NCBI GenBank assembly: GCA_016462305.1
Contig: JAEMTM010000058.1
Location: 1-11,409, forward strand
Source: Sphingomonadaceae bacterium
GTDB taxonomy: Bacteria > Pseudomonadota > Alphaproteobacteria > Sphingomonadales > Sphingomonadaceae
DNA length: 11,409 bases
Direction: 5' to 3'
The notes beneath the pieces were generated by a model. The model made no database searches and was not told the DNA's origin. It worked only from the letters and a program-made list of their open reading frames with translations. Numbering within the stretch: the first letter of the stretch is position 1; each line of letters opens with the position of its first letter. Position numbers and translations under genes: made by a program. Below, piece by piece: positions 1 through 6,879 of the stretch.

Positions 1-1338
1 CCCTCGCTTGGGGTGAACATTCTCCAGTCGCTGAACCATTCGGTCAATTCGGTGTGGATTGGTCAATTTTTGGGCGAAGAAGCGCTTGCTGCGTCGGCCA
101 ATGCGGGGCTCATCATGTTTTTGATGTTCTCCACTTTGTTCGGCTTCACCATGGCGACGACGATTTTGATTGGTCAGAATATGGGCCGCCGCGACGTCGA
201 ATCTGTCCGCCGTATCATGGGCACCGCATTCGGCATTTTCCTTGCGGCTGGTCTTGTCACGGCGGCGGCGGGTTGGGTCTTTGCGCCCCACATGCTCCGC
301 CTGATGGCAACACCAGAATCGGTCTATCCGCTGGCGCTCGCCTATTTGCGCGTCATCTTCCTGTCGATGCCAAGCTCGTTCGTGATGGTGCTTGTTGCAT
401 CCTCGCTGCGCGGTGTGGGGGATTCGGTGACGCCATTTTGGAACACGGTTTTGAACGTGGTTCTCGACATCATCTTGAACCCGATTTTTATCTTGGGCTT
501 TGGTCCCATACCCGCAATGGGTATCGCTGGATCAGCGCTTGCGACCATATTTGCCGGGGTCATCAGCCTCGGGCTATTGCTACACAAGGTCTATGCGCGT
601 GACCTGACCATCCGCCTGCGCGGGCATGAGCTGAAATGGCTTCGGCCAGATGCGCGCTTCTTGAAACCGATTGCGCGTATGGGCCTGCCTATGGGCTTGT
701 CGATGATCATCATGTCGGGCTCTGCCGTTGTGATGATTGGCCTTGTCAATCGGGAGGGCGTGAACACAACTGCGGCATTTGGCGTGATGAATCAGCTTTG
801 GAGCTATGTGCAGATGCCCGCAGTCGCCGTGGGCAGCGCCGTCAGCGCCATGGTCGCCCAGAATATTGGCGCAAACAAATGGGACCGCATTGGCCGCATC
901 GTGTGGTCGGGAATTGGGATCAACCTGCTGCTGGCAGGTGTGCTTATCTTACTCATGACCGTGTTCGCGACGCCATTGCTTGGCCTTTTCCTGCCAAGCG
1001 GTAGCCCCGCCATCGATATCGCGATTCACGTCAACCACGTCATTGGATGGACTTTCGTCCTGATGGGTGTGTCGGTGGTTGTGACCTTTGCGGTGCGCGC
1101 AAATGGCGCCGTAGTTGCGCCGCTCCTGATCCTGATAATCAGCGCTGTGCTGGTGCGTTTCAGCATTGGCTTTGGCCTATACGACCGCTTCGGCGCAGAT
1201 GCCATTTGGGGATCATTTGTTGCGGCCGCGATTGCATCCTGCATCCTATCGATTGCTTATTATCTGCATGGCGGATGGAAAAAGGCAAAGGCGATGCCGT
1301 CCATAAGCGCAAGCGCCGTGCATGTGGTGCCTGAATAA
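1..1338 (+). CDS. MATE family multidrug/Na+-coupled efflux transporter (5'-truncated)
   Basis: Inner-membrane transporter of the MATE family, which exports drugs or metabolites in exchange for Na+ or H+; the substrate cannot be read from the sequence. The visible 445 codons run open from base 1. The GTG at 13 is probably an internal valine, because the frame continues upstream and the N-terminal part of TM1 (usually preceded by 20-40 residues) is missing. Family features include the opening NILQSLNHSVNSVWIGQFLG (first helix followed by the conserved G-x-LG), the motif ILIGQNMGRRD after TM2, and a second-half repeat with SAMVAQNIGANKWDR, the internal counterpart of the same motif. About 11-12 hydrophobic helices can be counted. 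It ends at TAA 1336-1338, with the dsbD-like gene following on the same strand. A joint transcript is possible but not shown. Family assignment is secure; the subfamily (NorM or DinF-like) is not resolved. Confidence 0.9.
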   Translation, partial: PSLGVNILQSLNHSVNSVWIGQFLGEEALAASANAGLIMFLMFSTLFGFTMATTILIGQNMGRRDVESVRRIMGTAFGIFLAAGLVTAAAGWVFAPHMLRLMATPESVYPLALAYLRVIFLSMPSSFVMVLVASSLRGVGDSVTPFWNTVLNVVLDIILNPIFILGFGPIPAMGIAGSALATIFAGVISLGLLLHKVYARDLTIRLRGHELKWLRPDARFLKPIARMGLPMGLSMIIMSGSAVVMIGLVNREGVNTTAAFGVMNQLWSYVQMPAVAVGSAVSAMVAQNIGANKWDRIGRIVWSGIGINLLLAGVLILLMTVFATPLLGLFLPSGSPAIDIAIHVNHVIGWTFVLMGVSVVVTFAVRANGAVVAPLLILIISAVLVRFSIGFGLYDRFGADAIWGSFVAAAIASCILSIAYYLHGGWKKAKAMPSISASAVHVVPE

Positions 1339-1431
1339 TCCGCTGTCCTATACATGGTGCATTGTGCCATTGAGCTTCACATGCAACGCAACGTCACCCT
1401 GTCACGAAAAATTACTGCGCCCAAACCTATA

Positions 1432-3510
1432 ATGTGGCGCATGGGTCAGTTCCTGCTGGCATTGTTTGTTGCGGCGGGCATGGCCCATGCGCAGGTTCCC
1501 ACCCCTGCCGCGCCGCAATATGTCCGTGCGTCGATAGCAGCCGAAACGCGCAGCCCCGCGCCCGGTGATACCGTGACCGTCGCGATTGTCATGGACCCGA
1601 AGCCCGGCTGGCATGATTATTGGGTGAACCCCGGTGATGCCGGAACGCCACTTGAGCTGGCGTGGATATTGCCCGTTGGCGCAAGTGCTGGTCCCGTTCG
1701 TGCGCCCGTGCCCGAGACCTTGATTGTCAGCGGTTTCATGAACCATATTTACAAGACAAAGCATGCGTTTCTGATTGATCTCAAAATCCCGCAAAGCGCG
1801 ATTGTTGGGCAAAATTTGGCTATCAAGGTCGACGCGCGCTGGTCGGCCTGCTCCGATCTGGTCTGCGTTCCGGAGCGCGCGACATTGTCGGTGCCCATGA
1901 CCATTGGTTCCGGAACCATCACCTATGCCGACCGAAGTCGTTTCGATGCGTGGCGCAGCGCATTGCCCGTGCCGCTGGACCGCAAGGCGCTCTATGCCAT
2001 TGATGGCAACCGCATTGACATCGCCATCCCCTATCCGCGTAGCGCCGATGCAAGCCGGGTCTGGTTTTTTGCGCAGAGCGCAAATCTGTTCCGTTACGCC
2101 GCCCCGCAAACTGCGCGGCGCAACGGCGATTGGTTGATTATCAGCAGTGAAGTGAAAGAAGCATTTGCCGGAGAGATTGACGGCCTATTGCGCTTCAATG
2201 ATGCACAGGGACTTGGAATACGCGCTACACCCGGCAATGTCCCAGCGGGCGGTGCGGCGGTGTCCGTTTTTGGTAAAGGCGCAGCGGGGCCAGCGCAAAC
2301 AGCGCCGCTTGGCTTTGGCTGGATACTCGCCTTTTCGGTGCTTGGCGGCTTGCTCCTGAACCTCATGCCTTGCGTATTCCCGATCTTGGGATTGAAGGCC
2401 CTGAGCCTTGCCAAAATGGGTGGTGATGAGGGCGCGGCGCGGCGCGATGCCGTTGCATATACCGTCGGCATCATCCTAAGCTGCCTTGTGCTGGGTGGCA
2501 TCATGTTGGCCTTGCGCGCCGCAGGCGAGGAGGTCGGCTGGGCATTCCAGTTGCAGGACCCTGCGATTGTGTTGCTGCTGCTGTTGCTCATGGTTGCGGT
2601 CACTGCAAATCTGGCTGGCCTGTTTGAAGTCGGCGGCATCGGCGCGGGCGAAACGCTGACCCGACAGGGCGGCATGTCAGGGTCATTCTGGACGGGCGTG
2701 CTGGCGGCTGTTGTCGCAACGCCGTGCACCGGCCCGTTCATGGCGGCGGCAATGGGTGCGGCGTTGCTGTTGCCCGCAAGTTTAGCATTGCTGATATTTG
2801 CAGGCCTTGGCCTTGGCCTTGCTTTGCCCTTCCTTGCCATTGCCTTCATCCGACCGTTGCGCAAACGCATGCCCCGTCCTGGCGCATGGATGGTGCGTTT
2901 TCGTCAGTGGATGGCCGTGCCAATGGCGCTCACGTCATTGGCCTTGCTATGGCTGCTGTATCAACTTGCCGGTTTTAGCGGCTTGCTCATTGGCGGCACG
3001 GCCGCGTTGATCATATTGTTGCGGCTGTTTGAACTTGGGCGGAAACAGAAAAGCGGCGCGCCGCACAAGATTGTGCTTGCGGCCATATTGGGCATCACCG
3101 TCGCGGCTTTGCTCATCATGGACAAGGCCGCCATATTGGCGCCTGCACCGCAGCCGATGAAAAACGGCAGCTTGGCCTTTGATGAAGAACGGCTGGCCGC
3201 GTTGCGCGCAGAGGGCAAGCCTGTGTTTCTCTACTTCACCGCCGACTGGTGTGTGACATGCAAAGTGAATGAGAACGCTGCGATTGACCGCACAGAAACC
3301 AGCACGGCCTTTGCCAAAGCAGGCATACGCACGATGGTGGGCGATTACACACGCAGAGATCCCAGTATCACGCGCTTTCTGGCCAAGCACAAGCGGTCGG
3401 GCGTGCCATTATATCTATATTATCCACCGAACGCCGACGCGCGTGTGTTGCCGCAAATCTTAACGGTGAACGACCTGACGGCGCTTTCGGAACAAAACGC
3501 CGCGCCTTAA
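1432..3510 (+). CDS. dsbD: DsbD/ScsB-type membrane thiol:disulfide interchange protein
   Basis: Membrane reductase that carries electrons from cytoplasmic thioredoxin across the inner membrane to periplasmic thiols. With the start at 1432 it has 692 residues. A signal peptide (about 1-20, ending AGMAHA-Q) precedes a periplasmic DsbD N-terminal-like domain with W-H-x-YW-x-NPGDAG and a Cys pair C140/C145 (CSDLVC). A CcdA-like block of about eight helices carries the two redox cysteines C314 (MPCVFP) and C432 (TPCTGPF). A C-terminal thioredoxin-like domain has C607-V-T-C610. All three redox pairs are therefore intact. The WHDYW/NPGDAG N-domain resembles the longer ScsB/alphaproteobacterial branch more than E. 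coli DsbD. In-frame ATGs also exist at 1354 and 1381 (the latter with a weak GAG 6 nt upstream). I prefer 1432 because it gives a clean signal peptide, but it has no good Shine-Dalgarno. Likely partners are cytochrome c maturation or copper-chaperone thiols (inference). Confidence 0.88.
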   Translation: MWRMGQFLLALFVAAGMAHAQVPTPAAPQYVRASIAAETRSPAPGDTVTVAIVMDPKPGWHDYWVNPGDAGTPLELAWILPVGASAGPVRAPVPETLIVSGFMNHIYKTKHAFLIDLKIPQSAIVGQNLAIKVDARWSACSDLVCVPERATLSVPMTIGSGTITYADRSRFDAWRSALPVPLDRKALYAIDGNRIDIAIPYPRSADASRVWFFAQSANLFRYAAPQTARRNGDWLIISSEVKEAFAGEIDGLLRFNDAQGLGIRATPGNVPAGGAAVSVFGKGAAGPAQTAPLGFGWILAFSVLGGLLLNLMPCVFPILGLKALSLAKMGGDEGAARRDAVAYTVGIILSCLVLGGIMLALRAAGEEVGWAFQLQDPAIVLLLLLLMVAVTANLAGLFEVGGIGAGETLTRQGGMSGSFWTGVLAAVVATPCTGPFMAAAMGAALLLPASLALLIFAGLGLGLALPFLAIAFIRPLRKRMPRPGAWMVRFRQWMAVPMALTSLALLWLLYQLAGFSGLLIGGTAALIILLRLFELGRKQKSGAPHKIVLAAILGITVAALLIMDKAAILAPAPQPMKNGSLAFDEERLAALRAEGKPVFLYFTADWCVTCKVNENAAIDRTETSTAFAKAGIRTMVGDYTRRDPSITRFLAKHKRSGVPLYLYYPPNADARVLPQILTVNDLTALSEQNAAP

Positions 3511-3633
3511 AATTGAGCCAGTTGAACCCCGCGCATGGGCTTTCGCGCCACACAGCGCAACAAAAGCAGGGGTATCGCTGCTAAAGCCTTTATCTGCGGA
3601 CAAATTGGCTGTATTAGCTATGCCGAACATCAC

Positions 3634-3639
3634 AAGGAG
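3634..3639 (+). promoter_or_regulatory. infC: Ribosome binding site of infC that points to an AUC start
   Basis: AAGGAG at this position is a near-perfect Shine-Dalgarno. It lies 8 nt before the in-frame ATC at 3648-3650, but 35 nt before the first in-frame ATG (3675), which has no Shine-Dalgarno of its own. The site therefore decides the start of infC in favour of AUC. The gap upstream back to the dsbD stop (3511-3633) has no promoter or terminator that I can call with confidence. Confidence 0.8.
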
Positions 3640-3647
3640 TATCGACT

Positions 3648-4193
3648 ATCGCCACCCCGCCTACCCGGCGCGCTATGACCCCACCTGTTAAAAGTGGACC
3701 GCGCTACAATAATCTAATCACCGTTGAAAAAGTACGGGTCATTGATGATGACGGCGAAAATCTGGGTGTCATGTATACCCGCGAGGCGATAGCGCAGGCT
3801 GGCGAAGTTGGGCTCGATCTGGTGGAGGTCTCCCCGAACGCTGATCCCCCCGTGTGCAAATTTCTGGACATCGGCAAGTTCAAATATGAGGCCCAGAAAA
3901 AGGCCAATTTGGCCCGCAAGAGCCAGAAAACACAGGAAATCAAAGAAATCAAGATGCGCCCGAACATCGATGACCATGACTATATGGTCAAGATGAAGAA
4001 GGTCGCCGAATTCATCGAAGAAGGTGACAAGGTCAAGATTACGCTGCGTTTCCGTGGCCGTGAATTGGCGCACCAACAATTGGGCATGATACTGCTTCAA
4101 CGGGTTCAGGCCGATACGACCGAGACCGCAAAAATCGAGGCCCATCCCCGGATGGAAGGTCGCCAGATGCTGATGGTGCTGTCGCCCAAATAA
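3648..4193 (+). CDS. infC: Translation initiation factor IF3 (AUC start)
   Basis: IF3 binds the 30S subunit, prevents premature joining of 50S and checks the start codon and initiator tRNA. The reading from ATC 3648 gives 181 residues; from ATG 3675 it would give 172. The family is unmistakable: N-domain with SGPRYN, VRVIDDDGENLGV and LDLVEVSPNADPPVCK, the lysine-rich linker around YEAQKKANLARKSQKTQEIK, and a C-domain with KEIKMRP, EEGDKVKITLRFRGRELAHQ and a final EGRQMLMVLSPK. The Shine-Dalgarno position supports the non-AUG start. In E. coli, infC starts with AUU, and IF3 discriminates against it, giving autogenous control; an AUC start here would allow the same control (inference). Unlike many bacteria, rpmI and rplT do not follow: the next gene is convergent surf1. 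The protein ends at TAA 4191-4193. Confidence 0.95.
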   Translation: MATPPTRRAMTPPVKSGPRYNNLITVEKVRVIDDDGENLGVMYTREAIAQAGEVGLDLVEVSPNADPPVCKFLDIGKFKYEAQKKANLARKSQKTQEIKEIKMRPNIDDHDYMVKMKKVAEFIEEGDKVKITLRFRGRELAHQQLGMILLQRVQADTTETAKIEAHPRMEGRQMLMVLSPK

Positions 4194-4213
4194 GGGACAG
4201 TTACCAGATGGCT

Positions 4214-4258
4214 TGCCGAATCAGTTCGGCACCAAGGATGACCATCAAAAGATTGATG
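4214..4258. terminator. Two small hairpins in the infC/surf1 convergent gap
   Basis: The 74-base convergent gap contains two perfect inverted repeats: TGCCGAA-TCAG-TTCGGCA (4214-4231, 7-bp stem) and CATCAA-AAGA-TTGATG (4243-4258, 6-bp stem). Both could fold on either transcript and may help end transcription of infC and of the cox operon. Neither is followed by a clear U-tract on either strand, so a strong intrinsic terminator is not supported. They may instead protect RNA 3' ends. Confidence 0.35.
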
Positions 4259-4267
4259 ATGGCAGGG

Positions 4268-4849
4268 TCAAAGGGCTTTGCTGCGCTTTCGAAGCGCCAA
4301 TATATAGATAATGGTCGCTGCGGTGGCAAAAATGAACCACTGGATGGCATATAGCAGATGGTTGTTCGGGATCTGGCTTGGCGACGGCTCGGCCAATTTA
4401 TCCAAGCCATCAACCGCGTCTGTTGCAACCAGCTTTATGCGCTGCGCTCCGTAAGGCGCGATAATGCCATTAACGGGACCGCCCTCCCATTTGGGTGATT
4501 GTGGCCGTTCGGACCAGCCAAAGGCCACTATGGCATCGGGGCCTTCTGCTTTGCCAGTTTGGCAAGACGCGACATGGGCAAAGCCTGCTTTGCCCGCAGC
4601 ATTTGAACCCGATACGGTCTCAACATTAACAACACGCACGCATATGAGGCTGGAGCGGCGAAACAATGGCAATGCCGCAGGGTCGGGAACCGCTGGCCAT
4701 GCCACGGCTGGCAATCCCACCGCCGATTCATAACGCGACAGCAATGCGTCTTTCTGTTCCTTGCGTTGCAACTGCCAGATGCCAAGGCCAATCATCGTGG
4801 CAACGGCAAGGGCAACCAATAGGGTTGGAATGACGGGCAGGCGGTTCAT
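4268..4849 (-). CDS. surf1: SURF1 family cytochrome c oxidase assembly protein
   Basis: Surf1 proteins assist maturation of subunit I of heme-copper oxidases, probably at heme a/a3 insertion, and sit in the cytoplasmic membrane. This 193-residue protein shows the family's two-helix topology. TM1 at about 8-26 leads into GLGIWQLQRKEQKDALL (family pattern G-x-WQ-x-x-R-x-x-K). TM2 at about 168-187 is introduced by NNHLLYAIQWFIFA, the conserved C-terminal motif. The periplasmic part between is short, so the protein is compact compared with many family members (often 230 or more residues). Its ATG overlaps the stop of the upstream DUF983 gene (ATGA), suggesting translational coupling. It is the last gene of the minus-strand cox operon. 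The stop is TGA (4268-4270); convergent infC lies 74 bases away. Confidence 0.9.
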   Translation of the reverse strand: MNRLPVIPTLLVALAVATMIGLGIWQLQRKEQKDALLSRYESAVGLPAVAWPAVPDPAALPLFRRSSLICVRVVNVETVSGSNAAGKAGFAHVASCQTGKAEGPDAIVAFGWSERPQSPKWEGGPVNGIIAPYGAQRIKLVATDAVDGLDKLAEPSPSQIPNNHLLYAIQWFIFATAATIIYILALRKRSKAL

Positions 4850-5232
4850 AGAAGGTCACTCTTGCCGGCTTCGTGCGCGCGGTTGCGATGCTCCGCCGCC
4901 AACAGCGCGGCTTTCGCCATGCGCAAGGTGAGCACCGTGAGCGCGGCCGTAAACGGCACCCAAATGATAACATGCACCCAAAAAGGCGGATGGAAAGCTG
5001 AATCGACGACCAGCGCCAGTATGATAATCAACGCGCCAATGCCCATGGTGAGCAACGCAGCGGGACCATCGCCGACATTATAGCTGCTAAAGTCTAGTCC
5101 GCAGTCAGGGCATTTGTCGGCAAACTGACCAAGTCCGGCAAACAGCGTTTTATGCCCACATTGCGGGCAGAGACCAAAAAGGGCAGCCTTAGCAATGCTT
5201 GGCTGCCCTTCTATGGATGGTTCTGGTGTCAT
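4846..5232 (-). CDS. DUF983 family membrane protein with two CxxC motifs
   Basis: The product has 128 residues, and its biochemical role is unknown. The N-terminal part holds CPQC (C22/C25) and CPDC (C41/C44), an arrangement like a small zinc ribbon or a metal/thiol site. It is followed by the DUF983 signature VGDGPAALLTMGIG and then two transmembrane helices (about 57-76 and 83-103), joined by a short loop with HPPFWVHVIIW. The cytosolic tail is basic. DUF983 genes are commonly found between subunit III and surf1 in alphaproteobacterial cox clusters, which suggests a part in oxidase biogenesis (inference from position). The start codon directly follows the coxC stop (TAAATG), and the stop overlaps the surf1 start, so the three genes are probably translated in concert. 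Confidence 0.85.
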   Translation of the reverse strand: MTPEPSIEGQPSIAKAALFGLCPQCGHKTLFAGLGQFADKCPDCGLDFSSYNVGDGPAALLTMGIGALIIILALVVDSAFHPPFWVHVIIWVPFTAALTVLTLRMAKAALLAAEHRNRAHEAGKSDLL

Positions 5233-6120
5233 TTACGCGTGCACTGGTGCGCCCCAGCCACCCCAGATGTAAATGGTAATGAAGAGGAACAGCCAAACGA
5301 CATCGACAAAATGCCAATACCATGCAGCGGCCTCAAAACCGAAATGCTGCTTCGGCGTGAAGTGGCCCTTATAGGCACGCGCAAGGCAGACGGAGAGGAA
5401 GATGGTGCCCACAATGACGTGGAAGCCATGGAAACCCGTCGCCATGTAAAAGGCCGTGCCATAATTCAATCCGCCAAAGGGAAACGGCGCGACCGAATAT
5501 TCATAAGCCTGAATGCTGCTGAACAGCAGACCGAGCAATATGGTCGCCCACAGGCCTTTCTTCAGGCCTTCGCGGTCGCCGTGGATCAACGCATGGTGCG
5601 CCCAAGTGACAGTGGTGCCCGAGCACAACAGGATCAGCGTGTTCAACAACGGAAGTTTCATCGAATCGAGAACTTCCAAACCCTTTGGCGGCCATTGCAT
5701 CAACGCCGCAGCGCCCTCTTGGCCGATCAGGTTAGTGACCGTGAAGGCATGCGTTTCGGCATCCTTGACGATTTCCAGCGGGACGGGGAACAAGGAATAA
5801 TCAAACCAAGCCCAGAACCATGCCACGAAGAACATGACTTCGGATGCAATGAACATGATCATGCCATAACGCAGGTGCAATTGCACCACGGGCGTATGGT
5901 CACCCGAATGCGCCTCATGCACCACATCGGACCACCAAGCATAGAAAGTATATAACACGCCGATCAGGCCAATACCGAAGATCAGGCTGCCATAAGCGAA
6001 TTGTTCGGGATGCATCCACATCACCAGACCGAAGAACATCGTCAGCGCCGAAAATGAACCCATCAACGGCGTAATGCTCGGTGGCAAAATATGATAATCG
6101 TGATTCTTGGCACCCGCCAT
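5233..6120 (-). CDS. coxC: Cytochrome c oxidase subunit III (aa3 type)
   Basis: Subunit III (also called ctaE) of the aa3 oxidase: seven membrane helices and no metal centre. In this family it supports proton uptake and prevents turnover inactivation. From the ATG at 6120 the product has 295 residues. Diagnostic segments are HPEQFAYG after the first helix, WWSDVVHEAHSGDHT, the conserved helix-III motif SEVMFFVAWFWAWFD with its buried Glu (about E94), the histidine-rich WAHHALIHGDR, FHGFHVIVGTIFL, and the C-terminal WYWHFVDVVWLFLF. A TTG six bases upstream (6126) is in frame, but the AGGGAA Shine-Dalgarno lies 6 nt before the ATG and would abut the TTG, so the ATG is preferred. There is a 37-base gap from ctaG. 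The stop is directly followed by the DUF983 start. Confidence 0.96.
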   Translation of the reverse strand: MAGAKNHDYHILPPSITPLMGSFSALTMFFGLVMWMHPEQFAYGSLIFGIGLIGVLYTFYAWWSDVVHEAHSGDHTPVVQLHLRYGMIMFIASEVMFFVAWFWAWFDYSLFPVPLEIVKDAETHAFTVTNLIGQEGAAALMQWPPKGLEVLDSMKLPLLNTLILLCSGTTVTWAHHALIHGDREGLKKGLWATILLGLLFSSIQAYEYSVAPFPFGGLNYGTAFYMATGFHGFHVIVGTIFLSVCLARAYKGHFTPKQHFGFEAAAWYWHFVDVVWLFLFITIYIWGGWGAPVHA

Positions 6121-6157
6121 GGTCAATTCCCTATAGTCTTATCGATTAAGTATTGCC

Positions 6158-6724
6158 TTAGCCACCGTTCGCCGTCTGGTCCACTATGATTGGCTTTTCG
6201 ACCGGATAGAAAGTGTAACTAAGTGTGATTTCTTCAATGTCTTTGGTTTCCGGGTCGGTCATAATCTTGGGATCGACATAATAGAGCACCGGCATGCGGA
6301 CTTGCTGGCCCGGTTTCAATGACTGCTCTGTGAAACAGAAACATTGAATCTTGTTAAAATATTTTCCGGCAAGTTCCGGCGTCACGTTAAACGTCGCCGT
6401 TCCCGTCACAACTTCGCCAGATAGGTTTTTCGCTAGGAAAATCGACATGTCCTTTGCGCCAATCGTAACGGTATCTGTGGGGCGTTCAGGCTTAAAGTCC
6501 CAAGGCAAGTCGCCGCGATGGTTGGCATCAAACCTGATGACAATGGTCTTGTTTGTGGGCGCGACGGTTGCGGCCTGCGCGGCATCAACACGCATTGTTG
6601 TCCCGCCAAAGCCTGTCACTTGACAGAATATGCGGTATAAAGGGACCGCAGCAAAGCCAACGCCGACCATGGATACCGCAAGTGCCGCCGCCAAAAATCC
6701 GGTTTTTGCGTTAGAAATCGCCAT
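6158..6724 (-). CDS. ctaG: Cytochrome c oxidase assembly protein CtaG/Cox11
   Basis: Cox11-type copper chaperone that delivers CuB to subunit I from the periplasmic side. From the ATG at 6724 it has 188 residues. There is one N-terminal membrane anchor (about 9-29), followed by the conserved VPLYRIFCQVTGFGGTT with C34, and an immunoglobulin-like beta domain carrying the copper-binding C128-F-C130 within KIQCFCFTEQSL. All three expected cysteines are present. The end (VDPKIMTDPET, ITLSYTFY) matches the family. The frame is open further upstream to 6775, but that stretch overlaps the small membrane-protein gene, and a GGGAG/GGGG purine stretch precedes the ATG at 6724. The ATG shares one base with the stop of that small gene (TGATG), which indicates coupled translation. 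Confidence 0.96.
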   Translation of the reverse strand: MAISNAKTGFLAAALAVSMVGVGFAAVPLYRIFCQVTGFGGTTMRVDAAQAATVAPTNKTIVIRFDANHRGDLPWDFKPERPTDTVTIGAKDMSIFLAKNLSGEVVTGTATFNVTPELAGKYFNKIQCFCFTEQSLKPGQQVRMPVLYYVDPKIMTDPETKDIEEITLSYTFYPVEKPIIVDQTANGG

Positions 6725-6879
6725 CAGCCCCAGACTCCCACTTTCACCACAGTGATTAAGAAGAACAAGATGCACAAGCCGACCAAAGCAACACCCATGA
6801 CGCGCGAGCGTCCCGCCTGGCGTTTGCGGATAATCGCCGTTTCTTCGGCGGTGTAAGCGGACGGTTCATTCTGGGTCAT
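6724..6879 (-). CDS. Small single-span membrane protein between ctaB and ctaG
   Basis: A 51-residue gene that length cut-offs easily miss. Its ATG (6877-6879) overlaps the ctaB stop as ATGA, and its TGA (6724-6726) overlaps the ctaG start as TGATG. It thus fills the gap exactly and in the right frame, which is strong evidence that it is real. The protein begins MTQNEPSAYTAEETAIIRKR, has a cytosolic basic stretch (RKRQAGRSR) and one hydrophobic helix at about residues 28-45 (GVALVGLCILFFLITVV), and ends KVGVWG. By the positive-inside rule the N-terminus is cytoplasmic and the tail is very short on the outside. Small proteins at this position occur in alphaproteobacterial cox operons, sometimes labelled CoxF; I cannot verify homology. 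A role as an accessory or assembly factor of the oxidase is inference from position only. Confidence 0.85.
   Translation of the reverse strand: MTQNEPSAYTAEETAIIRKRQAGRSRVMGVALVGLCILFFLITVVKVGVWG

Noticed and set aside
13..15. GTG as the start of the MATE gene
   Set aside because: The frame is open to base 1 and the MATE N-terminal residues before the first helix are missing. The codon is most likely an internal valine of a gene cut by the window edge.
54..602. Open frame in another frame within the MATE gene (182 codons)
   Set aside because: It has Cys/His/Arg-rich nonsense composition, while the overlapping frame encodes a clear MATE transporter.
2094..2870. Long open frame on the minus strand opposite the dsbD-like gene (258 codons)
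   Set aside because: It is an antisense shadow, rich in Pro/Ala/Arg/Ser, without motifs. The plus-strand gene shows all expected catalytic residues.
3511..3633. Promoter or terminator between the dsbD-like gene and infC
   Set aside because: TTGAAC and TATTAG-like words occur, but no pair has suitable spacing, and no stable hairpin with a U-tract is seen, so nothing is called.
3675..3677. ATG as the start of infC
   Set aside because: It has no Shine-Dalgarno at a usable distance, whereas the strong AAGGAG is correctly spaced for the in-frame ATC at 3648.
4201..4428. Minus-strand open frame overlapping the end of surf1 (75 codons)
   Set aside because: Most of it is the wrong frame of surf1, whose conserved C-terminal motif is in the other frame. 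The hydrophobic tail past the surf1 stop has no start or ribosome binding site of its own.
5152..5955. Long open frame on the plus strand opposite coxC and the DUF983 gene (267 codons)
   Set aside because: It is antisense to two well-supported genes, with no recognisable domain and no good ribosome binding site.
6121..6126. TTG start two codons before the coxC ATG
   Set aside because: The Shine-Dalgarno AGGGAA would abut the TTG; it is 6 nt from the ATG at 6120.
6725..6775. Upstream extension of ctaG to 6775
   Set aside because: It would overlap the 51-residue gene for 17 codons, and the extension does not look like a Cox11 N-terminus. The ATG at 6724 gives a normal anchor and a purine-rich site upstream.
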